Assembly (NCBI GenBank): GCA_002418465.1
Contig: DIEE01000167.1
Location: 49,166-74,030 of the forward strand
Length of the DNA: 24,865 nucleotides
Source of the DNA: Pseudomonas sp. UBA5782
GTDB lineage: Bacteria; Pseudomonadota; Gammaproteobacteria; Pseudomonadales; Pseudomonadaceae
Reading direction: 5' to 3'
Position 1 is the first letter of the stretch, and each line of letters opens with the position of its first letter. A program made the position numbers and the translations under genes. The notes beneath the pieces were generated by a model. That model worked only from the letters and a program-made list of their open reading frames with translations, searched no databases and was not told where the DNA came from. Positions 1 to 5,029 of this stretch are shown piece after piece.

Positions 1-17
1 TCTCGTTTCCCGCTCCA
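1..17 (+). tRNA. tRNA-Gly, 3' end only (cut by window edge)
   Basis: The first 17 bases match the 3' end of a bacterial tRNA-Gly(GCC) as I know it from E. coli glyVXY/glyW: the end of the T arm, a 3' acceptor strand TTCCCGC at 7-13, discriminator T at 14 and encoded CCA at 15-17. The identity is also supported by the next genes, because Gly-Cys-Leu is the order of the glyW-cysT-leuZ operon. The anticodon lies outside the window, so the GCC assignment is inferred. Confidence 0.8.
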
Positions 18-30
18 GTTTGTTGACGTT

Positions 31-51
31 GACGCCGCAGTTTGCGGCGTC
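31..51 (+). other. Hairpin between tRNA-Gly and tRNA-Cys
   Basis: A perfect 8-bp inverted repeat, GACGCCGC at 31-38 and GCGGCGTC at 44-51, encloses a 5-base loop. It is followed by TTCGTTTT at 52-59, a weak interrupted T tract. It could be a leaky intrinsic terminator or, more likely in a tRNA operon, a spacer structure that guides RNase processing between the two tRNAs. The sequence does not distinguish these. Confidence 0.5.
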
Positions 52-61
52 TTCGTTTTGA

Positions 62-135
62 GGCCGGTTGGCAGAGTGGTTATGCAGCGGATTGCAAATC
101 CGTGTACGCCGGTTCGATTCCGACATCGGCCTCCA
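62..135 (+). tRNA. cysT: tRNA-Cys (GCA)
   Basis: The 74-nt gene has an acceptor stem GGCCGGT (62-68) pairing with ATCGGCC (125-131, one G-U), discriminator T132 typical of tRNA-Cys, and encoded CCA at 133-135. The anticodon loop TTGCAAA carries GCA at 94-96 and the T loop GGTTCGATTCC is intact. It follows a tRNA-Gly end, as in the E. coli glyW-cysT-leuZ cluster, and is followed at once by a strong terminator. Confidence 0.98.
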
Positions 136-142
136 TTATGAG

Positions 143-176
143 AGCCCCGTAGATCAAGCATCTACGGGGCTTTTTC
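143..176 (+). terminator. Rho-independent terminator after tRNA-Cys
   Basis: A perfect 12-bp stem (AGCCCCGTAGAT at 143-154 with its complement at 160-171) and a 5-base loop CAAGC are followed by TTTTTC. It ends the tRNA-Gly/tRNA-Cys transcript before tRNA-Leu, so tRNA-Leu should depend on its own promoter. Confidence 0.92.
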
Positions 177-235
177 ATATCCGCTGCCCTGCTCCGCCGC
201 TGCAGTCGCCCGAACGGGAATTGGCCGGGCGAACC

Positions 236-264
236 TTGCCTGCACCTGCCTCGCTGTATATATT
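236..264 (+). promoter_or_regulatory. Sigma-70 promoter for tRNA-Leu
   Basis: TTGCCT (236-241) and TATATT (259-264) are separated by exactly 17 bp, giving good -35 and -10 elements. The predicted start near 271 lies about 33 bases before the mature tRNA-Leu. The bases just downstream of the -10 (CCGCGCG) form a GC-rich discriminator, a known feature of stable-RNA promoters under stringent control. The boxes are seen directly; the regulation is inferred. Confidence 0.65.
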
Positions 265-303
265 CCGCGCGTCGCCGCCAGGTGACGCCGCAGTAGCGCT
301 ACC

Positions 304-390
304 GCCCGAATGGCGAAATCGGTAGACGCAAGGGACTTAAAATCCCTCGGGGGTAACCCCGTGCCGGTTCGACCCCGGCTTCGGGCACCA
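304..390 (+). tRNA. leuZ: tRNA-Leu (UAA)
   Basis: The 87-nt class II tRNA has an acceptor stem GCCCGAA (304-310) pairing with TTCGGGC (380-386), discriminator A387 and encoded CCA at 388-390. The anticodon loop CTTAAAA carries TAA at 338-340. The long variable arm around 348-360 (CGGGGGTAACCCCG) is typical of tRNA-Leu. The T arm has GGTTCGACCCC. It is the third member of the Gly-Cys-Leu cluster but is separated from the other two by a terminator and its own promoter. Confidence 0.98.
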
Positions 391-558
391 TTCTTCCCCC
401 GCATGAACCGGCAGTTCTTCGCATCGAGAACCTCCGCCACGTCCACGTCGAAACTTTTTCTTCGGCCGCCTCGTTCTTCACGAATCTTTCACCTTTGCCC
501 GCGTAGTCTTGCCTCTAACGCAAATGACTCCTTTGTGTTGCTGTGTGTTATGGCTCTT

Positions 559-584
559 AGCCCGCCTCCCGTGCGGGCTTTTTC
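559..584 (+). terminator. Rho-independent terminator after tRNA-Leu
   Basis: AGCCCGC (559-565) and GCGGGCT (573-579) form a 7-bp stem with a 7-base loop, followed by TTTTTC. It is the first clear terminator after tRNA-Leu. I see no gene, tRNA or repeat in the stretch 391-558 before it. Confidence 0.8.
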
Positions 585-640
585 TTGCCTGCGGTTTGCT
601 CATCCGCCCGCCCGTCTACCTCGCCACCAGCCCACGCCGG

Positions 641-674
641 AAATGAAAAAGCCCCGGCATGCGGGGCTTTTTTC
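641..674. terminator. Bidirectional terminator, tRNA-Leu side and acidic-protein gene
   Basis: A GCCCCG/CGGGGC hairpin (651-656 with 662-667) is flanked by an A run on the left (646-650) and a T run on the right (668-673). Read rightward it backs up the tRNA-Leu terminator. Read leftward it ends the minus-strand transcript of the response regulator and the small acidic protein, whose stop codon lies only 6 bases from the T run. Confidence 0.88.
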
Positions 675-679
675 GTTCG

Positions 680-874
680 TTACATAGGTCCCGGATCGGG
701 GATAGCTGCCGGCGGGTCGGCCTCTTCGGTAAGGTTTTCCAGCACCTCTTCGGGCAGCGGCTGGTCGTCGTTCTCGCCTTCGGCTTCGTCCAGGTCGTTG
801 AGCGGCGACTCGTCGGCGAGCCAGGCGGACGGGATGGAGAAGAACGGCGGGATCTGTTCTGCGGAAGCGATCAT
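680..874 (-). CDS. Small highly acidic protein of unknown function (64 aa)
   Basis: I do not recognise this protein. It has 17 Asp/Glu and no Lys, Arg or His in 64 residues, with 11 prolines, so it is strongly negative and probably largely disordered. The N-terminus (IPPFFSIPSAWL, residues 8-19) is the only hydrophobic part and could be a short docking motif; residues 21-53 are the acidic core. It is believable as a gene because a near-perfect Shine-Dalgarno lies 4 bases before the ATG, it starts 20 bases after the response regulator's stop, and a bidirectional terminator follows its stop. Co-transcription suggests a role linked to that regulator, but this is inference. A GC-rich shadow reading frame would not normally be so one-sided in charge. 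Confidence 0.7.
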   Translation of the reverse strand: MIASAEQIPPFFSIPSAWLADESPLNDLDEAEGENDDQPLPEEVLENLTEEADPPAAIPDPGPM

Positions 875-878
875 CGTG

Positions 879-885
879 ACCTCCT
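879..885 (-). promoter_or_regulatory. Consensus ribosome binding site of the 64-aa gene
   Basis: On the minus strand AGGAGGT sits 4 bases before the ATG at 874. It is one of the best Shine-Dalgarno matches in the window and is the main reason for accepting the small acidic ORF as a gene. Confidence 0.8.
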
Positions 886-894
886 GCGTAGCGG

Positions 895-1269
895 TCAGGC
901 AGCGGTACCGACGAGTTGGTGGATCGACTCGTCCAGTTGCTCGAGCCTGAAGGGCTTGCTTACCAGTTGCGCGTTCAGGCTCTGGAAGTTCTTCGTCGAC
1001 CAGACCTCGTAGGGGTGGCCGCTGATGAACAGCACCTTGATCAGCGGAAGCTTCTTCAAGGCAGCCTCGGCGACCATCATCCCGTTCATGCCGTCGTTCA
1101 GGCGGAAATCGGAGATCAGCAGGTCGATGTCGTCGTGCGCCTGCAGAATACTCATCGCCTGCTCGGCGGTGCCGGCGCCGTAGGCGTCGTAGCCGCAGTC
1201 CGCCAAGTGCTCGAGCAGCAGGGAGAGGATATCGGGCTCGTCATCGACGACCAGAACTGATTTGTGCAA
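895..1269 (-). CDS. Single-domain response regulator (CheY-like receiver)
   Basis: A 124-residue stand-alone receiver domain with no output domain. The usual sites are present: acidic pair D9-D10, phospho-acceptor D54 (ISDFRLND), switch residue S83 and the conserved K105-P106. The Lys-Pro-Phe motif and the domain length match receivers that signal by protein contact rather than DNA binding. The start is TTG at 1269: AGGTG lies 5 bases upstream, the first beta strand (SVLVVDDE) begins straight after it, and the next Met is residue 39, which would destroy the fold. No histidine kinase lies in the window, so its phosphodonor is unknown. It is probably co-transcribed with the small acidic protein downstream. 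The spacer 1270-1534 separates it from the tus operon. Confidence 0.92.
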   Translation of the reverse strand: MHKSVLVVDDEPDILSLLLEHLADCGYDAYGAGTAEQAMSILQAHDDIDLLISDFRLNDGMNGMMVAEAALKKLPLIKVLFISGHPYEVWSTKNFQSLNAQLVSKPFRLEQLDESIHQLVGTAA

Positions 1270-1403
1270 GACAACACCTATGAAGGGATACGCCGAGCGA
1301 TACGCGCGACTTCTCAGAATGACAGACCGCGAATTCCAGAAAGAGTCCCGTAATAACAGTCAATTACCGGACGAACAGCATGCAGCTTAATAAAGATGAC
1401 ATG

Positions 1404-1415
1404 TTGCAGCTGCAA
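1404..1415. promoter_or_regulatory. 12-bp palindrome upstream of tusD, possible operator
   Basis: TTGCAGCTGCAA is a perfect palindrome in the spacer between the response regulator gene and tusD. A second close copy of its core, CGCAGCTGCA, lies at 1471-1480 inside a short CCGC/GCGG inverted repeat, 66 bp away. Paired palindromes in a divergent spacer can be operator sites, but CAGCTG cores are common in GC-rich genomes. Confidence 0.3.
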
Positions 1416-1534
1416 AGCGCGCCACTCTACGCCGACGGTCGCCACTGCGCTTGCCCATTTTGGCTAGCGCCGCAGCTGCAGCGGAGGCCAAAGCGCCCTA
1501 TCATGGCGGCCTGTTCGTGACCTGCGCCCGTGCC

Positions 1535-1924
1535 ATGAAATTTGCCATCGCCCTGTTCTCTCCGCCCAATGCGCCCTCCTCCCGCCGCGCCCTGCGCTTC
1601 GCCGAAGCGGCGCTCGCCGGCGGGCATCAGATCGTGCGGCTGTTCTTCTATCAAGACGGCGTGCATAACGCCTCGAGCACCCCGGTGACGCCACAGGACG
1701 AGATGGACCTGCCCGCGGCCTGGCGGCAACTGGTCGAACAGCATGCGCTGGATGGCGTGGTGTGCATCGCCGCTGCATTGCGCCGCGGTGTGCTGAACGA
1801 CGGCGAAGCGCAGCGCTACGAGCGCAGTGCCAGCGTTCAGGCGCCGTGGGAGCTGTCCGGGCTGGGGCAGTTGCATGAAGCGGCGCAGCTGGCCGATCGC
1901 CTCGTTTGCTTCGGAGGTCCGTGA
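1535..1924 (+). CDS. tusD: Sulfurtransferase subunit TusD
   Basis: DsrE-like subunit of the cytoplasmic TusBCD complex, which takes persulfide sulfur from TusA and passes it to TusE for 2-thiouridine synthesis at tRNA position 34. It has 129 residues, the usual size (E. coli about 128). The catalytic cysteine is C77 in GVVCIAAALRRG, matching the active Cys of E. coli TusD. The ATG at 1535 is chosen because KFAIALFS forms the first beta strand; the frame stays open back to 1451 but those residues are not family-like. The Shine-Dalgarno is weak. Its TGA overlaps the ATG of tusC by one base, and it heads a tight tusD-tusC-tusB-tusE-ybiB operon. Confidence 0.95.
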   Translation: MKFAIALFSPPNAPSSRRALRFAEAALAGGHQIVRLFFYQDGVHNASSTPVTPQDEMDLPAAWRQLVEQHALDGVVCIAAALRRGVLNDGEAQRYERSASVQAPWELSGLGQLHEAAQLADRLVCFGGP

Positions 1925-2283
1925 TGGCCAAGTCGATGCTGCTTATCTGCCGCCAGTCGCCGTGGGGCGGTAGCGCTGCCCGCGAAGCGCTGGATATCGC
2001 CCTCGCCGGCGGCGCCTTCGATCTGCCGCTGGCGTTGCTGTTCCTCGACGATGGCGTGTTCCAGCTGGCCAGCGCGCAGCAGGCGGCAGCCGTCCAGCAG
2101 AAGGACCTGAGCGCCAACCTGCGGGCGTTGTCGATGTTCGGCGTTGACCAACTCTACGTCGACCAGCACAGCCTCGACGCGCGTGGCCTGGCGGGGCAAC
2201 CGCTGGCGTTGCCGGCCGAGCCAGTAGCAGGCGATGAACTGCGTGCCCTGCTCGATCGTTTCGACCTGCTGGTGACCCTCTGA
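1924..2283 (+). CDS. tusC: Sulfurtransferase subunit TusC
   Basis: A 119-residue DsrE/DsrF-like protein and the second subunit of the TusBCD heterohexamer. It begins MAKSMLLICRQSPWGGSAAREA, a typical TusC N-terminus, and contains the LALLFLDDGVFQL segment (residues 37-49) characteristic of the fold. The start at 1924 is supported by GGAGGT at 1913-1918 with 5-base spacing and by the TGATG stop-start overlap with tusD. An in-frame ATG 18 bases upstream lacks both. It acts structurally in the complex; TusD carries the relay cysteine in E. coli. Its own stop overlaps the tusB start in the same way. Confidence 0.95.
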   Translation: MAKSMLLICRQSPWGGSAAREALDIALAGGAFDLPLALLFLDDGVFQLASAQQAAAVQQKDLSANLRALSMFGVDQLYVDQHSLDARGLAGQPLALPAEPVAGDELRALLDRFDLLVTL

Positions 2284-2582
2284 TGAGCACGCTGCATCTG
2301 CTTTCCCATTCGCCATTTGGTGACGAGCGCTTCGACAGCTGTCTGCGTCTGCTCGGCAGTCGCGACGGCGTACTGCTCACCGGCGACGCCACCTACGCGC
2401 TGCGCAGCGACAGCCAACCGGCGCGCGAGCTGGCTGCGTTGCCGAAAGGCTTTGCGCTGTTTGCCCTCGATGAAGACCTGCAGGCCCGCGGGCTGGCCGC
2501 TCCGGCGCACTGCACCGTGGTCGACTATCCGGGGTTCGTCGAGCTGTGCGGCTGCTTCGACAAGGTCAACGGCTGGCTATGA
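2283..2582 (+). CDS. tusB: Sulfurtransferase subunit TusB
   Basis: A 99-residue DsrH-like protein, the smallest TusBCD subunit, of normal size for the family. It begins MSTLHLLSHSPFGDERFDSC and contains DGVLLTGDATYAL (residues 28-40), matching the family pattern. It ends in a GWL tripeptide, a common TusB C-terminus. The start is fixed by the TGATG overlap with tusC; its stop overlaps the tusE start as ATGA, implying translational coupling through the whole operon. Confidence 0.93.
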   Translation: MSTLHLLSHSPFGDERFDSCLRLLGSRDGVLLTGDATYALRSDSQPARELAALPKGFALFALDEDLQARGLAAPAHCTVVDYPGFVELCGCFDKVNGWL

Positions 2583-2914
2583 ATACCCTCGATGTCGAAG
2601 GACGCCAGATTGCTCTGGACAAGGATGGCTATCTGCTTCGCCTGGATGACTGGTCGGCAGCCGTCGCAGCTGCGCTGGCAGAGCGCGAGGGCCTGGTGCT
2701 GCTAGCCTCGCACTGGGAGATACTGGACCTGCTGCGTGCCTTCCACGACGAGTTCCAGCTCTCCCCGGCGACCCGCCCGCTGATCAAGTACGTTGCGCTC
2801 AAGCTGGGGCCGGAAAAGGGCAACAGCCTGCACCTCAACCATCTCTTCCAGGGTACTCCGGCGAAGCTCGCGGCCAAGCTCGCCGGGCTGCCGAAACCGA
2901 GCAACTGCCTGTGA
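2579..2914 (+). CDS. tusE: Sulfur carrier TusE (DsrC-like)
   Basis: A 111-residue DsrC/TusE-family protein that receives sulfur from TusBCD and hands it to MnmA. The conserved penultimate-type cysteine is present at C110 in the C-terminal arm KPSNCL, as in E. coli TusE. The single Cys in this arm (not the two of sulfite-reducing DsrC) fits a tRNA-thiolation role rather than dissimilatory sulfur metabolism. The start at 2579 overlaps the tusB stop by four bases (ATGA); the frame is open upstream, but MNTLDVEGRQIALDKDGYL is the family N-terminus. Its partner MnmA is encoded near the right edge of the window. Confidence 0.96.
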   Translation: MNTLDVEGRQIALDKDGYLLRLDDWSAAVAAALAEREGLVLLASHWEILDLLRAFHDEFQLSPATRPLIKYVALKLGPEKGNSLHLNHLFQGTPAKLAAKLAGLPKPSNCL

Positions 2915-2922
2915 GTCCGGTC

Positions 2923-3906
2923 ATGAATCTGGTCACCCCTGCCGAACATCCCTTCGCCCACTACGTACGCATCCTCGGCAAAGGCAAGCGCGGCGCGCGC
3001 GGGCTGACTCGCGAGGAAGCCCGCGAGGCGATGGGTTTTCTCCTCGACGGCAAGGTGGAGGACACCCAGCTCGGCGCCTTCCTGATGCTGCTGCGGCACA
3101 AGGAGGAAAGCGCCGAGGAGCTCGCCGGCTTCACCGAGGCGGTACGCCAACGGCTCGCTCCGCCGACGATCCCGCTGGACCTGGACTGGCCCACCTATGC
3201 CGGCAAGAAACGCCACCTGCCGTGGTTCCTGCTGGCGGCCAGATGTTTGGCGCGAAATGGCGTGCGCATCCTGATCCACGGTGCCGGCGCGCACACCGCC
3301 GGCAGGATGTACAGCGAGCAATTGCTGGATATCCTCGACCTGTCCTGCTGCAACGACTGGGACGAAGTCGCGCAGAGCCTGGACCGCGAGTCCATCGCCT
3401 TCATCCCCCTGGAGGCCTGGATGCCGCAGCTGCAGCGGATGATCGACCTGCGCAACATCCTCGGCCTGCGTTCGCCGATTCATTCGCTGACACGGGTGCT
3501 CAACCCGCTCGGTGCGCGCTGCGGCCTGCAGAGCATCTTCCACCCCGGTTACCAGGCGGTTCACCGCGAAGCCAGCCACCTGCTCGGCGACACGGCGATC
3601 GTGGTCAAGGGTGACGGCGGCGAGATCGAGATCAACCCGGACGCCACCTCGCACCTGTTCGGTACGGCGAATGGCGAGAACTGGGATGAGGATTGGCCGG
3701 CGCTTTCGGCGATGCGCCACGTCAAGCCGGAAAGCCTCGAGCCCGCTCACCTAAAAGCCGTCTGGCTGGGTGATGCCGAGGACAGCTACGGCGAACTGGC
3801 GGTCGTCTCGACCATGGCGCTGGGCTTGCGCGCCCTAGGTCGCACGCGGGATGACGCCTTCGCCCAGGCGAAAATCTGGTGGGAAACCCGCAACGCATCG
3901 ATTTGA
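2923..3906 (+). CDS. ybiB: TrpD2/YbiB-like protein (glycosyltransferase family 3 fold)
   Basis: A 327-residue protein with the anthranilate phosphoribosyltransferase fold: a helical N-domain (about 10-80, with FAHYVRILGKGKRGARGL) and a larger C-domain. It lacks the GTGGD phosphoribosyl-pyrophosphate loop of true TrpD; the equivalent region reads TYAGKKRHLPWF (91-102), and the second motif reads HGAGAHTAGRMYSE (119-132). That pattern fits YbiB/TrpD2 proteins, reported as nucleic-acid binders without phosphoribosyltransferase activity. The exact role is unknown. ATG 2923 is preferred, but GTG 2911, overlapping the tusE stop as GTGA, is possible; neither has a clear Shine-Dalgarno. It is the last gene of the tus operon, suggesting a link to tRNA or nucleic-acid metabolism (inference). 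A hairpin spans its stop codon. Confidence 0.88.
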   Translation: MNLVTPAEHPFAHYVRILGKGKRGARGLTREEAREAMGFLLDGKVEDTQLGAFLMLLRHKEESAEELAGFTEAVRQRLAPPTIPLDLDWPTYAGKKRHLPWFLLAARCLARNGVRILIHGAGAHTAGRMYSEQLLDILDLSCCNDWDEVAQSLDRESIAFIPLEAWMPQLQRMIDLRNILGLRSPIHSLTRVLNPLGARCGLQSIFHPGYQAVHREASHLLGDTAIVVKGDGGEIEINPDATSHLFGTANGENWDEDWPALSAMRHVKPESLEPAHLKAVWLGDAEDSYGELAVVSTMALGLRALGRTRDDAFAQAKIWWETRNASI

Positions 3907-3915
3907 CCGATGCGT
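3893..3915 (+). other. Hairpin spanning the ybiB stop codon
   Basis: ACGCATCG (3893-3900) and CGATGCGT (3908-3915) form a perfect 8-bp stem with a 7-base loop that contains the TGA stop at 3904-3906. There is no T tract, so it is not a classic terminator. It may protect the 3' end of the tus operon mRNA or be chance. Confidence 0.45.
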
Positions 3916-3966
3916 ATGGGCAGTAACTTGCGCCATTCGATCGAACCTCCATGGGTAGACTCCTCT

Positions 3967-3981
3967 CCAATCTGAAATTGG
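3967..3981 (+). other. Small hairpin just before the yqjG ribosome binding site
   Basis: CCAAT (3967-3971) and ATTGG (3977-3981) form a 5-bp stem with a 5-base loop, directly adjoining the GAGGA Shine-Dalgarno at 3983-3987. It could modulate translation start, but a 5-bp stem is weak evidence. Confidence 0.3.
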
Positions 3982-3994
3982 CGAGGATGTGACG

Positions 3995-4993
3995 ATGGGT
4001 CTGTTGATCGATGGGCGCTGGCATGACCAGTGGTATGAAAATGGCGAGGACGGCCGCTTCAAGCGCGAGATGGCCAAGCGGCGCAACTGGATCACCGCCA
4101 GCGGCGAGGCTGGCCCGAGCGGCAAGCCCGGTTTCGCGGCCGAGGCCGGCCGCTATCACCTCTACGTGTCGCTGGCCTGCCCCTGGGCCCATCGCACGCT
4201 GATCATGCGCAAGCTCAAGAACCTTGGCGGCCTTATCGACATTTCCGTGGTCGGCTGGCTGATGGGCGAACAAGGCTGGACCTTCGATCGCGCCCATGGC
4301 TCCACCGGTGACCCGCTGGACGGCCTGGACTTCCTGCATCAGCGCTACACCCGCGACGATACGAAATACAGCGGCCGGGTGACCGTGCCGCTGCTGTGGG
4401 ACAAGCAGCAGGCGGAGATCGTCAGCAACGAATCCTCCGAGATCATCCGCATGTTCAACAGCGCCTTCGACGAGCTGACCGGCAACCGCCTGGATTTCTA
4501 CCCGCAGCCACTGCGAGAGGAAGTGGACGCGCTCAATGAGCGGATCTACCCGGCGGTCAACAACGGCGTCTATCGCGCCGGCTTCGCCACCACCCAGCAT
4601 GCCTATTCCGAAGCCTTCGCCGAGCTGTTCGCGGAACTCGATCGCCTCGAAGGGCTACTTGGCGAGCGCCGCTACCTGGCCGGGGAATACCTCACCGAGG
4701 CCGATCTGCGCCTGTTCACCACGATGATCCGCTTCGATGCCGTCTATCACGGCCACTTCAAGTGCAACCGCCAGCGCATCGAGGATTACCCGAATCTGTC
4801 CAACTGGTTGCGCGAGATGTACCAGTGGAACGGCATCGCCGACACCGTGGACTTTACCCACATCAAGGGTCACTACTACGCGAGCCACAAGACCATCAAC
4901 CCGACCGGCATCATCCCGGACGGCCCAGCGCTGGACTTCCTGCGTCCGCACGACCGCGAACGACTGCCGGGCAAAGGCGTGTGGCAGGAATGA
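3995..4993 (+). CDS. yqjG: Glutathionyl-hydroquinone reductase (Xi-class GST, YqjG/PcpF family)
   Basis: A 332-residue cytoplasmic enzyme that removes glutathione from glutathionyl-hydroquinones, recycling quinones damaged by thiol addition. The catalytic motif CPWAHR with C62 is the Xi-class signature, and the length matches E. coli YqjG (about 328). The thioredoxin-like N-domain is followed by an all-helical C-domain from about residue 165, with the typical ADLRLFTTMIRFDAVY segment near 240-255. ATG 3995 is chosen over GTG 3989 because GAGGA at 3983-3987 is spaced properly for it. It has its own upstream spacer of 88 bases and is convergent with cysG, so it is probably a single-gene unit. 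Confidence 0.94.
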   Translation: MGLLIDGRWHDQWYENGEDGRFKREMAKRRNWITASGEAGPSGKPGFAAEAGRYHLYVSLACPWAHRTLIMRKLKNLGGLIDISVVGWLMGEQGWTFDRAHGSTGDPLDGLDFLHQRYTRDDTKYSGRVTVPLLWDKQQAEIVSNESSEIIRMFNSAFDELTGNRLDFYPQPLREEVDALNERIYPAVNNGVYRAGFATTQHAYSEAFAELFAELDRLEGLLGERRYLAGEYLTEADLRLFTTMIRFDAVYHGHFKCNRQRIEDYPNLSNWLREMYQWNGIADTVDFTHIKGHYYASHKTINPTGIIPDGPALDFLRPHDRERLPGKGVWQE

Positions 4994-5010
4994 TGGCGGC
5001 GCAGTGCGGG

Positions 5011-5029
5011 GCCTGAGTGAGTCTCAGGC
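5011..5029. other. Hairpin at the yqjG/cysG convergent junction
   Basis: GCCTGAG (5011-5017) and CTCAGGC (5023-5029) form a 7-bp stem with loop TGAGT; it includes the cysG stop codon. Outer bases GGCGGCGC (4995-5002) and GCGCCGCC (5028-5035) offer an alternative pairing. No T run follows on either strand, so it may act as a 3' structure for both transcripts rather than as an intrinsic terminator. Confidence 0.45.

Noticed and set aside
372..558. Possible integrative-element attachment site at the 3' end of tRNA-Leu
   Set aside because: tRNA-Leu genes are common targets, but no integrase and no downstream repeat of the tRNA 3' end is visible in this window.
2629..3750. 373-residue minus-strand reading frame opposite tusE and ybiB
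   Set aside because: It is antisense to well-supported overlapping genes, has low-complexity composition typical of GC-rich shadow frames and no recognisable domain.
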